DNA of 64,000 nucleotides from Maricaulis maris MCS10 (GCF_000014745.1 NC_008347.1:1054001-1118000), one strand, 5' to 3'. Counted from the stretch's first letter, positions 49,631-59,935 are shown. The notes: generated from the sequence alone by a model not told the origin. A program made the numbers and translations.

Positions 49631-52285
49631 ATGGCCAGCCTGCGCGACATCCGTGCCACCTTCCTCGACTATTTCGCCAAGCACGAGCACGAGGTTGTGC
49701 CATCAGCGCCCCTGGTCCCGCAGGATGATCCGACGCTGTTGTTCGTGAATGCCGGCATGGTCCCGTTCAAGAACTCATTTACCGGCCAGGAAAAGCGCGC
49801 CTCTCTTCGGGCCACCTCGTCGCAGAAATGCGTGCGTGCCGGCGGCAAGCACAATGATCTCGACAATGTCGGCTACACGGCGCGCCATCACACTTTCTTT
49901 GAAATGCTCGGGAATTTCTCCTTCGGTGATTATTTCAAGGAGGAGGCGATAAGCCATGCCTGGAATCTGGTCACCGGTGAATTCGGCCTGCCAGCAGAAA
50001 AACTTCTGGTCACCGTCTATGCCGAAGACGAACAGGCGCGGGCCCTCTGGCGCAAGATCGCGGGTCTGACAGACGACCGTATCATCGGCATTTCCACATC
50101 AGACAATTTTTGGTCGATGGGCGATACCGGCCCGTGCGGACCGTGTTCGGAAATCTTCTTTGATCATGGTCCATCAATCGCCGGCGGGCCTCCCGGTTCG
50201 CCAGACGAGGATGGTGACCGTTTCATTGAAATCTGGAACCTCGTCTTCATGCAGTATGAGCAGCTGGGTCCGGATGAGCGCATCAATCTGCCCAAGCCCT
50301 CGATCGACACCGGCATGGGGTTGGAGCGCATCTCGGCCATTCTGCAGGGCAAGCACAATAATTACGAAACCGACCTTTTCCGCAATCTGATTGCCGCCGG
50401 TGAATCCGTGCTGGGCGTGAAAGCGGAAGGTGACGCCCTGGCCAGCCACAGGGTCATCGCCGACCATTTGCGCTCGACCTGTTTTTTGATGGCGGATGGC
50501 GTGACGCCGTCCAATGAGGGGCGTGGTTATGTGCTGCGCCGGATCATGCGCCGGGCCATGCGGCACGCCCATTTGCTGGGCGCCGGCGAGCCGGTCATGT
50601 GGAAGCTGGTCGATGCGCTCAAGTCGGAAATGGGCGATGCCTATCCCGAGCTCGAGCGCGCCCAGGCCCTGCTCGAAGAGACGCTTCAGGTGGAAGAAGA
50701 ACGCTTCCAGCGCACGCTCGGCCGCGGCCTCTCCCTTCTCGAGGAGGCAACCGCCGACATGGGCGAAGGTGACGCCCTTGCCGGGGCGACCGCCTTCAAA
50801 CTCTATGACACTTACGGATTCCCGCTGGACCTGACCCAGGACGCCTTGCGCGCCAAGGGCATGACAGTAGATGAGGCCGGTTTCAATTCGGCGATGGACA
50901 AGCAACGCGCCGATGCCCGGGCCAGCAAGTTTTCGTCCGGTGATGCCGCACCCGACGCAGTCTGGTTCGCCGTGCGAGACAAGGTCGGCGCCACAGCATT
51001 CACCGGCTATGCCGGCACCGGCGGCAAGGGCCGCCTCACAGCGATCGTGTCTGGCGGCCAGGAAGCCAAGGCTCTGGGTAGCGGCCAGCGGGCCGAGCTC
51101 GTTTTTGACGAGACGCCGTTTTATGGCGAGAGCGGCGGTCAATGCGGCGATACCGGCGAAATCCGCTTTGTTGACGGGGCCGTCTTCACAGTTGAGGACA
51201 CGCAAAAGCGCGGCGGCGACATGCATGCCCATATCGGCGTGCTGACCAAGGGCGAGATAACCCTGGGTGACGTGGCCGCACTTGATGCAGACGCTCCGCG
51301 CCGCGCCGCGATCCGGGCCAATCATTCGGCGACCCATCTGGCACATGCCGCTTTGCGCGATGTTCTTGGCGCTCATGTGACCCAGAAAGGCTCGCATGTC
51401 GGGCCGGACCGGCTGCGCTTTGACTTCTCGCACAACAAGTCTGTCAGCGCTGATCAGATCGCCGCGATCGAAGCTCAGGTCAACGCCGTTATCCGTCAGA
51501 ATGTGCCGGTCTCGACCCGGGAAATGACGCCGGACGCTGCCATCGAGGCGGGCGCGCTGGCGCTGTTCGGTGAGAAGTATGGCGACACCGTCCGTGTGCT
51601 GGCCATGGGGCAGGGGCTGGCAGACCATGCCACACCCTATTCGGTGGAGTTGTGCGGTGGCACCCATGTCGAACGGACAGGTGATATTGCCCTGTTCAAG
51701 ATCATTGCCGAGACCGCCGTTTCGTCCGGTATCCGCCGCATCGAGGCAATGACCGGTGAGGGCGCGCGCCTCTACATGGATGAGCAGATCGGCTTTGGCC
51801 GTGCGGCGGCGGATGCGCTGAAAACCCCGCCCTCTGATCTCGCGACCCGCGTCGCGGCCCTGGTGGACGAACGCAGGAAGCTCGAGCGCCAGCTGGCCGA
51901 AGCGAAGAAACAACTGGCCATGGGCGGCGGGGCGTCCGGCGCTCCGGCCGGACCGGAAACCATCAATGGCGTCAACTTCATCGGCCGCGTGGTCGAGGGT
52001 GTTGGCGGCAAGGATTTGCGCGGTTTGATCGACGAGGCCAAGGCCCAGATGGGCTCCGGCGTGGCGGCCTTCATTGGCGTCAATGATGGCAAGGCAGCTC
52101 TCGCGGTCGGCGTGACCGATGACCTCAAGGACCGCTTCGTCGCCGTTGACCTGGTCAAGGCCGGCGCCGCGGCGGTCGGCGGCAAGGGCGGCGGTGGACG
52201 GCCCGATTTTGCGCAGGCAGGCGGGCCGGACGGGGCGAAGGCGAATGACGGGTTGGCGGCGATCCGCGCTGCCTTGGCGGGCTGA
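49631..52285 (+). CDS. alaS: Alanyl-tRNA synthetase
   Basis: 884 residues, full length. The class II catalytic core begins '[25 protein letters not shown]' and contains '[18 protein letters not shown]'. The editing domain carries '[12 protein letters not shown]' and '[12 protein letters not shown]', with zinc-binding His/Cys. The C-terminal coiled coil and Gly-rich oligomerisation domain follow. Charges tRNA-Ala. The stop shares one base with the next gene (TGATG). Confidence 0.97.
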   Translation: MASLRDIRATFLDYFAKHEHEVVPSAPLVPQDDPTLLFVNAGMVPFKNSFTGQEKRASLRATSSQKCVRAGGKHNDLDNVGYTARHHTFFEMLGNFSFGDYFKEEAISHAWNLVTGEFGLPAEKLLVTVYAEDEQARALWRKIAGLTDDRIIGISTSDNFWSMGDTGPCGPCSEIFFDHGPSIAGGPPGSPDEDGDRFIEIWNLVFMQYEQLGPDERINLPKPSIDTGMGLERISAILQGKHNNYETDLFRNLIAAGESVLGVKAEGDALASHRVIADHLRSTCFLMADGVTPSNEGRGYVLRRIMRRAMRHAHLLGAGEPVMWKLVDALKSEMGDAYPELERAQALLEETLQVEEERFQRTLGRGLSLLEEATADMGEGDALAGATAFKLYDTYGFPLDLTQDALRAKGMTVDEAGFNSAMDKQRADARASKFSSGDAAPDAVWFAVRDKVGATAFTGYAGTGGKGRLTAIVSGGQEAKALGSGQRAELVFDETPFYGESGGQCGDTGEIRFVDGAVFTVEDTQKRGGDMHAHIGVLTKGEITLGDVAALDADAPRRAAIRANHSATHLAHAALRDVLGAHVTQKGSHVGPDRLRFDFSHNKSVSADQIAAIEAQVNAVIRQNVPVSTREMTPDAAIEAGALALFGEKYGDTVRVLAMGQGLADHATPYSVELCGGTHVERTGDIALFKIIAETAVSSGIRRIEAMTGEGARLYMDEQIGFGRAAADALKTPPSDLATRVAALVDERRKLERQLAEAKKQLAMGGGASGAPAGPETINGVNFIGRVVEGVGGKDLRGLIDEAKAQMGSGVAAFIGVNDGKAALAVGVTDDLKDRFVAVDLVKAGAAAVGGKGGGGRPDFAQAGGPDGAKANDGLAAIRAALAG

Positions 52286-52731
52286 TGGCCCGATCGTCCA
52301 AATCCGATATCCAGCTGCTTGGAGACAAGGTTGCCGCGCGCGCCATTGCGGCCGCGCGGGCGGATTTCAATGCGGCGCTTGAGAGCAGGGCGCTGAAAGT
52401 GATCGCCACACATCTAACCGAGGACGCGGTTCTCGTCCCCGGCGACGAAGCGCAACTGATCACCGGCCGGGCGGCGCAACTGGACGCCTGGGCATCAATC
52501 TTCAGCCAGATGCCCGATGTCAGCTATGTCCGGACGCCGTTACGGATCGAGGTCTGCGAAGACACTCATCTGGCCGCCGAAACCGGCCGCTGGAAAGGTG
52601 CCTGGTCCACGGATGGCCTGTCCATTCGTTATACAGGGCGCTATTTCGCCAAATGGCGGTGTGTTGAGGGCAGCTGGCAGATCGAGGCGGAAACCTTCGT
52701 CACCATGAAACGCAAGGGCGGCGCGGCCTAG
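52285..52731 (+). CDS. SnoaL/NTF2-like (DUF4440-type) protein
   Basis: 148 residues with the cone-shaped NTF2 layout: helix 'ARADFNAALESRALKVIATHLTEDAVLVPGDE', 'ITGRAAQLDAWASIF', then strands 'GRWKGAW' and 'YFAKWRCVEGSWQIEAETFV'. Such proteins act as small isomerases or binding domains. Coupled to alaS by a one-base overlap, and overlapping the convergent gene by 4 bp at its end. Function unknown. Confidence 0.75.
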   Translation: MARSSKSDIQLLGDKVAARAIAAARADFNAALESRALKVIATHLTEDAVLVPGDEAQLITGRAAQLDAWASIFSQMPDVSYVRTPLRIEVCEDTHLAAETGRWKGAWSTDGLSIRYTGRYFAKWRCVEGSWQIEAETFVTMKRKGGAA

Positions 52732-53120
52732 GGCGCTTCAGCGAGCCAGGCGCGGGCATCGCGTTCTGTTTCGAAGACGCGTTCCTCGGTCGTCAGCCTC
52801 TGGCCGGCCGTTGCCTCCCAGAAGGCCAGCATGGCGTGCGACAATTCATCATTGCAGACGATCGCAGCGCGGCGCCGCGGCCCGCTTTTGACAGGGTCGG
52901 CCTTGGCCATCCGGGTCTGCAGCTCGGTCATGGCGGGGCCAGGCATGGCCGACAGGGAAGCCCGGGTCAGAATAGTCATGAAATCATAGTGATCCGACCA
53001 GCCCTCATGGGCTCTGGCGCGGGCAAAGGTCGCCATCAGCAAGTCGGTCGTGACCTGCCCGGATATGCGGTAGATGCAAAGCCGGTTTTCCGGCTCGAAC
53101 TCGAATTCCACAATTATCAC
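52728..53120 (-). CDS. STAS/SpoIIAA-like small protein of unknown function
   Basis: 130 residues. The start 'FEPENRLCIYRISGQVTTDLLMATFARARAHEGW' and the end 'ERVFETERDARAWL' are typical of a loose group of alphaproteobacterial STAS-like proteins. It has no conserved Ser phosphosite that I can assign. It stands alone, convergent with the NTF2-like gene. The 53121-53343 gap contains only the icd terminator. Confidence 0.6.
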   Translation of the reverse strand: MIIVEFEFEPENRLCIYRISGQVTTDLLMATFARARAHEGWSDHYDFMTILTRASLSAMPGPAMTELQTRMAKADPVKSGPRRRAAIVCNDELSHAMLAFWEATAGQRLTTEERVFETERDARAWLAEAP

Positions 53121-53292
53121 CCTTCAAGCGGCCAGGGACCGGCCCGATGGGCCAATTCTGCCTGTCCGCTCACTATCGGGCGACCGGCACGGGGAGACAA
53201 GAGGTTTCAATACGCATCCCTCCGGGCGCGCCCGAAGGTATCTGTCCAAGGCCCGCGCGCATGCGTTGTCGACTCTCATGCCCGGAAGAAAA

Positions 53293-53317
53293 AGGGCGGC
53301 CCCATCGGAGCCGCCCT
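53293..53317 (-). terminator. Rho-independent terminator of icd
   Basis: Read leftward: stem AGGGCGGC/GCCGCCCT with a 9-base loop, followed by TTTTTC. It lies 27 bp past the icd stop. Confidence 0.85.
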
Positions 53318-53343
53318 GTTCATTATCGCCGTGTCTGGCTGAG

Positions 53344-54567
53344 TCAGCCGCGAGCCGCCATGGCGGCCTTGAAGCGCTCATCGACCTTGTCGAGGAATCC
53401 TTCGGTCGACAGCCAGCCCTGGCTTTCGCCGACCAGCAGGGCCAGGTCCTTGGTCATGAAGCCGGCTTCCACCGTCTTGATGATCGTGTCTTCCAGCAGG
53501 GCTGCGAAGTCCATGACGTCCTGGTTTCCATCCATGCGGCCGCGATGGGAAAGGCCCTGCGTCCAGGCGAAGATGGAGGCGATGGAGTTGGTCGAGGTCT
53601 GCTCGCCGCGCTGATGCTGGCGATAGTGGCGGGTCACCGTGCCGTGGGCGGCTTCGGCTTCGACCGTCGAGCCATCGGGGCTCATCAGCACGGACGTCAT
53701 CAGGCCCAGCGAGCCGAAGCCCTGGGCGACGGTGTCGGACTGGACGTCGCCGTCATAATTCTTGCAGGCCCAGACGAAACCGCCGGACCATTTCATCGCG
53801 GCGGCGACCATGTCGTCGATCAGGCGGTGTTCGTAGGAGATGCCCTTCTCGGCGAAGGCGTCCTTGAACTCGGCCTGGTAGATCTCCTCGAACAGGTCCT
53901 TGAAGCGGCCATCATAGGCTTTCAGGATCGTGTTCTTGGTCGAGAGATAGACCGGCCAGCCGCGCTGCAGGCCATAATTCAGCGAGGCGCGGGCGAAGTC
54001 GCGGATCGAGTCGTCGAGATTATACATGCCCATGGCAACGCCCGGGGACGGGAAGTCGAAGACTTCGCGGGTGACCGGATCGGAACCGTCGGACGGCTCG
54101 AAGGTCATGGTCAGCTTGCCCGGACGGTCGACCAGGAAATCGGTGGCGCGATACTGGTCACCAAAGGCGTGACGACCGATGACCATGGGCTGCTGCCAAC
54201 CCGGCACCAGACGCGGCACGTTGGAGATGACGATCGGCTCGCGGAAGACAACGCCGCCGAGAATGTTGCGGATGGTGCCGTTCGGAGAGCGCCACATCTT
54301 CTTCAGGCCGAATTCCTCGACGCGGGCTTCGTCCGGCGTGATCGTGGCGCATTTCACGCCGACGCCATAATGCTTGATCGCCTCGGCGGCATCGACGGTG
54401 ATCTGGTCATCCGTCTCGTCACGCTTGGTGACCGAGAGGTCGTAATACTTCAGATCAATGTCGAGATAGGGCAGGATCAGCTTGTCCTTGATCAGCTGCC
54501 AGATGATGCGGGTCATCTCATCGCCGTCGAGTTCGACGACCGGGGTATCGACTTTGATCTTCGCCAT
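53344..54567 (-). CDS. icd: NADP-dependent isocitrate dehydrogenase (eukaryote-type homodimer)
   Basis: 407 residues from ATG 54567 ('[20 protein letters not shown]'); a second ATG lies four codons upstream. '[14 protein letters not shown]' contains the substrate-binding Ser-Asn-Arg residues and '[22 protein letters not shown]' the metal-binding Asp residues. This is the eukaryote-like subfamily II found in many alphaproteobacteria. It oxidises isocitrate to 2-oxoglutarate in the TCA cycle. Confidence 0.96.
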   Translation of the reverse strand: MAKIKVDTPVVELDGDEMTRIIWQLIKDKLILPYLDIDLKYYDLSVTKRDETDDQITVDAAEAIKHYGVGVKCATITPDEARVEEFGLKKMWRSPNGTIRNILGGVVFREPIVISNVPRLVPGWQQPMVIGRHAFGDQYRATDFLVDRPGKLTMTFEPSDGSDPVTREVFDFPSPGVAMGMYNLDDSIRDFARASLNYGLQRGWPVYLSTKNTILKAYDGRFKDLFEEIYQAEFKDAFAEKGISYEHRLIDDMVAAAMKWSGGFVWACKNYDGDVQSDTVAQGFGSLGLMTSVLMSPDGSTVEAEAAHGTVTRHYRQHQRGEQTSTNSIASIFAWTQGLSHRGRMDGNQDVMDFAALLEDTIIKTVEAGFMTKDLALLVGESQGWLSTEGFLDKVDERFKAAMAARG

Positions 54568-54676
54568 GGGTGCTCTCATTTCTTTTCGGACGGACTGAAG
54601 TCGCGCTAGGACAGCGCGGACACATAATTTGCGCGCTCTCTAGCACCGGTGCGCGCCAAGGTGAAGGCCCCGTTCC

Positions 54677-55426
54677 ATGACGCAAAATTCTGCAACGCCC
54701 GCTTTCATACTCCACACGCCCCAGCTGGGCGAGAATATTGGCGCGGCGGCCCGCGTTATGGGCAATTTCGGCCTGCCGGAACTGGTTGTTGTCGACCCGC
54801 GCGATGGCTGGCCCAATGACAAGGCGGTGACCATGTCGGCCGGCTCGCCGGTGCTGGGCAATGCCCGGGTCGAATACCGCCTCGGCGACGCCATCCACGA
54901 CACCACACGGCTCTACGCCACCACGGCGCGGCCGCGCGGGATGGAGAAGCCGGTGATGACGGCGCGCGAGGCGGTCAGCGACATGAAGGCGGCCATCGAG
55001 GCGGGCGAGAAGGTCGCGGTCATGTTCGGCGGCGAAAAGTCAGGCCTGCCCAATGAGGCGGTCAACATGGCCGATGTCATCATTACCCTGCCGGTCGACC
55101 GTTCCTTCTCCTCGCTCAACCTGGCCCAGGCCGTCGCCGTGATCGCCTATGAATGGACCGCCGGCGAGGGCGCCCCGGCCGAGTTCGAACCGGTCTCCGA
55201 TGTTGCCAAACGCGAAGACCTGGAACGCATGTTCGAGCATTTCGAAACCGAGCTCGAGCGGGCCGGCTTCTTCCACCCGCCGTCCAAGACCCCGCTCATG
55301 GTGCAAAACCTGCGCAATGCCTTCATCCGTGGGCGCTGGACAGAGCAAGAGGTGCGCACCTTCCGCGGAGCGGTCAAAGCGCTGACGCTGGGGCGTGGCA
55401 AGGCGCGGATCGTCCGTGAGGATTGA
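54677..55426 (+). CDS. trmJ: TrmJ-like tRNA/rRNA 2'-O-methyltransferase (SpoU/TrmH family)
   Basis: 249 residues. The SPOUT knot motifs are 'PQLGENIGAAARVMGNFGL', 'VMFGGEKSGLPNEAVNMADVIITLPV' and 'SSLNLAQAVAVIAYEW'. The helical C-terminal extension (about 175-249) is typical of TrmJ, which methylates position 32 of tRNAs. Divergent from icd across a 109-bp gap. Confidence 0.9.
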   Translation: MTQNSATPAFILHTPQLGENIGAAARVMGNFGLPELVVVDPRDGWPNDKAVTMSAGSPVLGNARVEYRLGDAIHDTTRLYATTARPRGMEKPVMTAREAVSDMKAAIEAGEKVAVMFGGEKSGLPNEAVNMADVIITLPVDRSFSSLNLAQAVAVIAYEWTAGEGAPAEFEPVSDVAKREDLERMFEHFETELERAGFFHPPSKTPLMVQNLRNAFIRGRWTEQEVRTFRGAVKALTLGRGKARIVRED

Positions 55427-55461
55427 CGGGGGAGGGACGCCTTCCTCCGCGATTTGCCCCG

Positions 55462-56565
55462 CTATTGCGACAGGGCCTGCCAGAGCTCGAAATTGAAGCC
55501 GGGCGCCTCGAAATTCTTCGCATTGCCCTGGCTGGCGACAGTGAGCCCGGTGGCGCTGTCATGGAGGACCGCGGAGCGGTAGCCGCCGAAATCGCCACCA
55601 TGTGCGATGCGGTAGTGCCCTTCGCCAGTGACACGGACATAGATGCCGAGCCCATAGCCGGAAGGTCCGCCTGGCTCGAAGGCGTTGTAGTCCGCGCGCA
55701 TGATGCGGCCCTCGGCCTCGAACATGCCGCCAGCGCCGAGCGCGCTGTACAGGGTGACAAGGTCCTGCGGCGTGGTCACCCAGCCGCCGGCGGTCCATTC
55801 ATGGTCGAGATTTTGCGACAGGCGGCCATCGCGAGCGGTCGGCGCAAGGCCAAACCAGCCGCGTCGATGGCCGTTGGCGAGGCGTGCAAAATCGCGGCCC
55901 CTCAGGGGCTCGGTCCGTGACAGGCCGAGCGGGGCGATGATGCGGTCCTGCGCGAGGGCGTAGAAGGTTTCGCCGGTCGCTGCCTCGATGACCAGGCCGA
56001 CCAGGATATAGTCGGTGTCGGAATAGGAAAAATGCTGGCCGAGCGGACCTTCGGCGCCGTCGCCGGCAACAAATCCGACCGTGTCGTCCGGCGTGAAGCC
56101 GCGTTGACCGCGTGTCAGGCCGGCCAGGAAGAAGTCGAGATCTTCCAGATAGTCCGGCACACCGGCCGAGTGATTGAGCAGGTGGCGCAGCGTCATCCCG
56201 TCATGATTGGCCAGTGCCGGCCACCAGTCCCGTCCGGACAACCAGGTTTCCACCGGGGCGTCGAGATCGAGCACGCCTTCTTCGGCGAGCTGGACCGCGA
56301 CCAGGGCGGTGATCGTCTTGCCGACACTGCCGGACAGGAAGCGGGTTTCCGGCTCGACCGGTGCATTGTGGCGCCGATCCGCCAAGCCGGCCTGATGGTC
56401 GAGCCGCGTGCCGTCGGGCAGCAGGAGGCTGGCGGATAGGCCGGGAGCAAGCTCGTCGGCAATGGCAGCATCGATCCGCGTCCGCAAGACCGTCTCGGGG
56501 TCGGATTGCGCGTAGGCGGCGGTGGAAATGAGTGTGGCCAGGAGACCGGATATCAGGTGTCGCAT
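55462..56565 (-). CDS. Exported serine beta-lactamase-like hydrolase
   Basis: 367 residues from ATG 56565. Signal peptide ends 'STAAYAQ'. The class C-type SxxK is S80-V-G-K83, the Tyr motif is in 'HFSYSDTDYILVG' (Y-S-D where class C has Y-A-N), and the KTG-equivalent is H-G-G in 'IAHGGDFGGYRSA'. This pattern fits DD-peptidase/esterase-type members, not true beta-lactamases. It acts in the periplasm on an unknown substrate. The amidoligase gene lies 123 bp upstream on the same strand. Confidence 0.88.
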   Translation of the reverse strand: MRHLISGLLATLISTAAYAQSDPETVLRTRIDAAIADELAPGLSASLLLPDGTRLDHQAGLADRRHNAPVEPETRFLSGSVGKTITALVAVQLAEEGVLDLDAPVETWLSGRDWWPALANHDGMTLRHLLNHSAGVPDYLEDLDFFLAGLTRGQRGFTPDDTVGFVAGDGAEGPLGQHFSYSDTDYILVGLVIEAATGETFYALAQDRIIAPLGLSRTEPLRGRDFARLANGHRRGWFGLAPTARDGRLSQNLDHEWTAGGWVTTPQDLVTLYSALGAGGMFEAEGRIMRADYNAFEPGGPSGYGLGIYVRVTGEGHYRIAHGGDFGGYRSAVLHDSATGLTVASQGNAKNFEAPGFNFELWQALSQ

Positions 56566-56688
56566 CCGGCTTCTGTAGGATAGCCGGCGAGGCGAAACAA
56601 GCGTCCGCCAGAGGTCCGGTTCACCGGCGCAAGACCGCGAGAATTTGGGCAAGCCGAAATCCGGACGGGCCTGCCGATTGCGGCGGGC

Positions 56689-57780
56689 TCAGCCTTTGAT
56701 CATGCGTGCGGTCCAAAAAGCCCGGTCGGTGGATGAAAGCTCCAGTGACGCGATCAGGTCTGTATCGCTTTGAGCTGCGTCCCCGTCCATAGCCCGGACC
56801 AGAATCGCTTCCATCAAACGTGCATTGCGCAGGATTTCTGCTGCGTCCATCGAGCCGGGAAAGATGCGTGCCTCGACGGTGTGTTTTCCGGGCAGGGCGT
56901 GAGCGATGTTGAGGAAGTTGAAGTCGGCGTATTTGGTCGGTTTGGTGTCGACCAGCATTTGGCGGGCCTTGTCCCAATCGGCGGACCGGAAGGCCTCGCT
57001 GCGGACCCGCTTCACAATCTCGTCCGCGATCGGTCCCAGACGGACGCAGGCCGGATTGGTGCCGACCAGATCGCGCAGATGAACGCCGTTTCGGTGAAGC
57101 GTCTCCACCAGTCGTGACACGATGCTCGCGTCGCACAGCGGACCGGCGTCGAAATGGATATGCACAGCCGCTTCCTTCGGCACGGTGAAGCCGAGGGCTG
57201 CCGCGTCGGCCAACAGGGCGGTCAGGGCTGTCTCAGGGTCAGCCTCATAGGGCGGGGTGATGATCTCGCAGGGGCGTTCGCGCTCGCCGGGCAGCGGGGC
57301 GACCATGGCGATGGAGCGGGCTGCGCGGTCCACGACTTTGGCGATGCCGCCCTCGGCATGATCAAGCTCGGTGCCGAAGAGGGCGGCGACAGGGGCCAGC
57401 ACATTGGCGAGGTCTGCATCGGGGTCGCAATGCTCGGTCACGAGCGCCAGCAGGCGAGCATCATCGCTCAGGATCCGCATCCAGCCGGGCAAGGGTGCTG
57501 CCAGCGGGTTGAGGCCGTCGCGCAGGGTGAGGTCATCAACGCACAGCGCGACCCGTTCGCCAGCGGCATCCAAAGCCTCGTAGCCCAGCACCAGGTTTTC
57601 AAACACCGGCATGCCGGGCACGAGGCTGGGTTCGGACTGGGGATAGAAAACGGTCTTCACACGGCCGCCCACCCGCTGGGCTATCCGCTCGGCCAGGTCG
57701 CGTCGGCTGAGGCCCTGCGGGGCCATCAGCTCGATCTCGAAACCCTGTTTCCAGGGGCGACGCTGTGTCGAGCCGGTCAT
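56689..57780 (-). CDS. Amidoligase (glutamine-synthetase-fold peptide ligase) family protein
   Basis: 363 residues from ATG 57780. 'GFEIELMAP' near the N-terminus is the metal/ATP-binding strand of the Amidoligase_2 family. 'VHIHFDAGPL' and 'TVEARIFPGSMD' are the later conserved strands of the glutamine-synthetase-like fold. Members ligate amino groups to carboxylates and are often encoded with amidotransferases or other peptide-tagging enzymes. No such partner is adjacent; the nearest same-strand gene is the exported serine hydrolase. Substrate unknown. Confidence 0.8.
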   Translation of the reverse strand: MTGSTQRRPWKQGFEIELMAPQGLSRRDLAERIAQRVGGRVKTVFYPQSEPSLVPGMPVFENLVLGYEALDAAGERVALCVDDLTLRDGLNPLAAPLPGWMRILSDDARLLALVTEHCDPDADLANVLAPVAALFGTELDHAEGGIAKVVDRAARSIAMVAPLPGERERPCEIITPPYEADPETALTALLADAAALGFTVPKEAAVHIHFDAGPLCDASIVSRLVETLHRNGVHLRDLVGTNPACVRLGPIADEIVKRVRSEAFRSADWDKARQMLVDTKPTKYADFNFLNIAHALPGKHTVEARIFPGSMDAAEILRNARLMEAILVRAMDGDAAQSDTDLIASLELSSTDRAFWTARMIKG

Positions 57781-57937
57781 GTCTGTCTCCGCGCTGCCGG
57801 GCCTGAGTTTGTGGGTGCAATCTGGCAGTGAACCGGCCCTCGCGGGAGTCGGCAATGGCAGGTCATGCCTCATTCTGATTGCCGGGCCTGTCCAACGCGG
57901 CTATGGGTGGAAGCAATTGAAATCCGGGGGGAATGAA

Positions 57938-58804
57938 ATGTCGAACATAACGGTCATGAGTGCGCTGGCTCTGGTCTCAGCTGTCGGAGCGTCGGCCCAG
58001 GCCGAAGGGGTCAGCGCTCAAATCGTGCTGCCGGAAGCGGACATGTCCGCCATCCTCGCCGCATCCTCCTCCGGCTTTGCCTTCACACAGCAAAATCGCG
58101 CCCATCTCGATCTCTACTTTGCCAGCGAGTACGGCTATTGCGATGCCCGCAAGGTCGCCGATGTGTGGAATACGGACACGTTCAGCGCCAAGGCCATAAT
58201 CGGTGGCAAGATTGCCAACGGCCTGACCGATCTCGTTGATACCGACATCGCCTCGACGTCAGGCCGCGTCGCCTGTGACTGGGGCGAGTTGGGTCTTGAT
58301 TGGGACCAGGCCGTGGCCCTGGCCAATTACTGGGGTCGCAGCCCCGGCGAAGCCAAGGCGAAGGCCGGCGATATCGCCAGCGATCTCGGCCATAAGGGTT
58401 TCATGCGCACAATGGCGCACGTCCTCAATCCGGCCCATCCGCAAAATCCGTCCGCAAACGACGGCGCCTATCAGAGGATGTTTTTCGACAGCGATTACGG
58501 CTATTGCGACGCGCTCAAGGTGGCCCATGTCTGGGGCACGGATGTTGGCTCTGCCAAGACGGTGATCGGTCAGAAGATTGCCGGTGGGATCACGGATCTC
58601 ATCGATGTGGACATTGCCTCGACTGCAGCGTCCGTCCAGTGCAGCTGGGTTGATACCGGGCTGGAGTTCGATGATGCCCTGACCCTGGCTGATTTCTGGG
58701 GCGTCTCGGTCGGCGAAGCCAAGTCAAAGGCGACCGCCTACACGTCGGAATGGGGCAATCGCGGATTCCGCAACCGACTGGGCAGCGTGCTCGCGCGGGG
58801 CTAG
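57938..58804 (+). CDS. Secreted protein made of two exact-register 122-residue repeats
   Basis: 288 residues from ATG 57938, with a GGGGGG ribosome site. The signal peptide ends near 'ASAQA'. Two repeats (about 60-163 and 182-285) match without gaps at a 122-residue period: 'YGYCDARKVADVW' against 'YGYCDALKVAHVW', 'TDLVDTDIAST' against 'TDLIDVDIAST', and 'YWGRSPGEAKAKA' against 'FWGVSVGEAKSKA'. Cys68/Cys113 correspond to Cys190/Cys235, so each repeat probably has its own disulfide. No family recognised. It diverges from the amidoligase gene. Confidence 0.82.
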   Translation: MSNITVMSALALVSAVGASAQAEGVSAQIVLPEADMSAILAASSSGFAFTQQNRAHLDLYFASEYGYCDARKVADVWNTDTFSAKAIIGGKIANGLTDLVDTDIASTSGRVACDWGELGLDWDQAVALANYWGRSPGEAKAKAGDIASDLGHKGFMRTMAHVLNPAHPQNPSANDGAYQRMFFDSDYGYCDALKVAHVWGTDVGSAKTVIGQKIAGGITDLIDVDIASTAASVQCSWVDTGLEFDDALTLADFWGVSVGEAKSKATAYTSEWGNRGFRNRLGSVLARG

Positions 58805-58879
58805 CGGCGAGCAGGGTCTCTGCCGTTCATTGCGGCGCGTTGCGCGGGAAGAGGCATTGATCTCTTGTCAGCCAGTGCG

Positions 58880-58958
58880 CCTTCCGGGATGTCTTCAGTC
58901 AAGGGCGGCAAAGCCGCCGCGTCGCGGTTCCACCCTTGACTGAAGACATCCCGAAAGG
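58880..58958. repeat. Long inverted repeat: 26-bp arms around a 27-bp centre
   Basis: The arms (58880-58905 and 58933-58958) match over 26 bp with one mismatch; their core reads GATGTCTTCAGTCAAGGG and its complement. The centre contains GCGGC-aaa-GCCGC, a small hairpin of its own. It lies 76 bp after the duplicated-protein gene. It differs from the 116-bp family and no second copy was seen. Apart from this element and a promoter, the 58805-59260 gap shows no gene. Confidence 0.85.
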
Positions 58959-59100
58959 CTGAATCTCGGCAAGAGAACAATGGTTTGGCAGGTGTAGTCA
59001 CACCCGTGTGGTATCAGATTTTCAGCGTCTCCTCGGCGGCCCGCGACGCGGCGGGCAATCCCGCCGCTGCATACACGCCGCGACCGCCGCGCTCCCGCCA

Positions 59101-59128
59101 TTGACTTCCCTGTCCACACAGGTAAAAC
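59101..59128 (+). promoter_or_regulatory. Putative sigma-70-type promoter of rpsD
   Basis: TTGACT, 16 bp, TAAAAC. It lies about 130 bp before the rpsD ATG, leaving a leader long enough for autoregulation by S4, which is known in other bacteria but not shown here. Confidence 0.4.
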
Positions 59129-59260
59129 CCGCGCTTCCCTCGCCGGGGCCCTGTCGGGTCACCGGACTTCGTTCAACACCAACGGGACGATGCGAGAACC
59201 GCCGTTTAGATCGCACGCCTTTGAGGGAAGGCGCGCCGGGCCGCATCGAATAGAGAGAAC

Positions 59261-59878
59261 ATGTCAAAGCGTCATTCGCAGAAATACAAAATTGACCGCC
59301 GCATGGGTGAAAACCTGTGGGGCCGTCCGAAGTCTCCGGTCAATTCGCGCTCCTATGGCCCCGGCCAACACGGTCAGCGCCGCAAGACCAAGATGTCCGA
59401 TTTCGGTCTTCAGCTCATGGCGAAGCAGAAGCTGAAGGGCTATTACGGCAACATCACCGAGAAGCAGTTCCGTCGTACCTATGACGAAGCTTCGCGCCGT
59501 AAGGGTAACACCGCCGAGCTGCTGATCGGTCTCCTCGAGAGCCGCCTCGACGCCATCGTCTACCGCTGCAAGTTCGTGCCGACGGTTTTCGCATCGCGCC
59601 AGTTCGTCAATCACGGCCACGTCAAGGTCAACGGCATCAAGGTCAACATCCCGTCCTACCGCTGCAAGCCGGGCGATGTGATCGAAGTCCGCGAGCGTTC
59701 GCGCTCGATGGCTCTGGTCCTGGAAGCCCTGGACAGCCCGGAACGTGACCTGCCGGAATACATCGATCTCGATGCCAAGGCGATGAAGGCCACCTTCGTG
59801 CGCATGCCGGAATTCTCTGAAGTGCCGTACGCGGTGCAGATGGAACCGAACCTGGTCATCGAATTCTACTCCTCGTAA
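59261..59878 (+). CDS. rpsD: 30S ribosomal protein S4
   Basis: 205 residues. Starts [21 protein letters not shown], contains '[20 protein letters not shown]', and has the S4 RNA-binding domain '[31 protein letters not shown]'. It is a primary 16S rRNA binder and nucleates assembly of the small subunit body. Monocistronic, with its own promoter-like region and terminator. Confidence 0.97.
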   Translation: MSKRHSQKYKIDRRMGENLWGRPKSPVNSRSYGPGQHGQRRKTKMSDFGLQLMAKQKLKGYYGNITEKQFRRTYDEASRRKGNTAELLIGLLESRLDAIVYRCKFVPTVFASRQFVNHGHVKVNGIKVNIPSYRCKPGDVIEVRERSRSMALVLEALDSPERDLPEYIDLDAKAMKATFVRMPEFSEVPYAVQMEPNLVIEFYSS

Positions 59879-59903
59879 GAGGACGAAAATCGACCCAACA
59901 AAG

Positions 59904-59935
59904 AGGCCGCTCCGGACAACCGGGGCGGCCTTTTT
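59904..59935 (+). terminator. Rho-independent terminator after rpsD
   Basis: Stem AGGCCGC-t-CCGG/CCGG-g-GCGGCCT with loop ACAA, followed by five T's. Confidence 0.9.

Noticed and set aside
50174-51913. Leftward ~580-codon open frame opposite alaS
   Set aside because: No domain; alaS on the plus strand is complete and unmistakable.
58801-59001. Leftward open frame spanning the long inverted repeat
   Set aside because: It runs through both arms of the palindrome, has no ribosome site and no conserved-looking segment.
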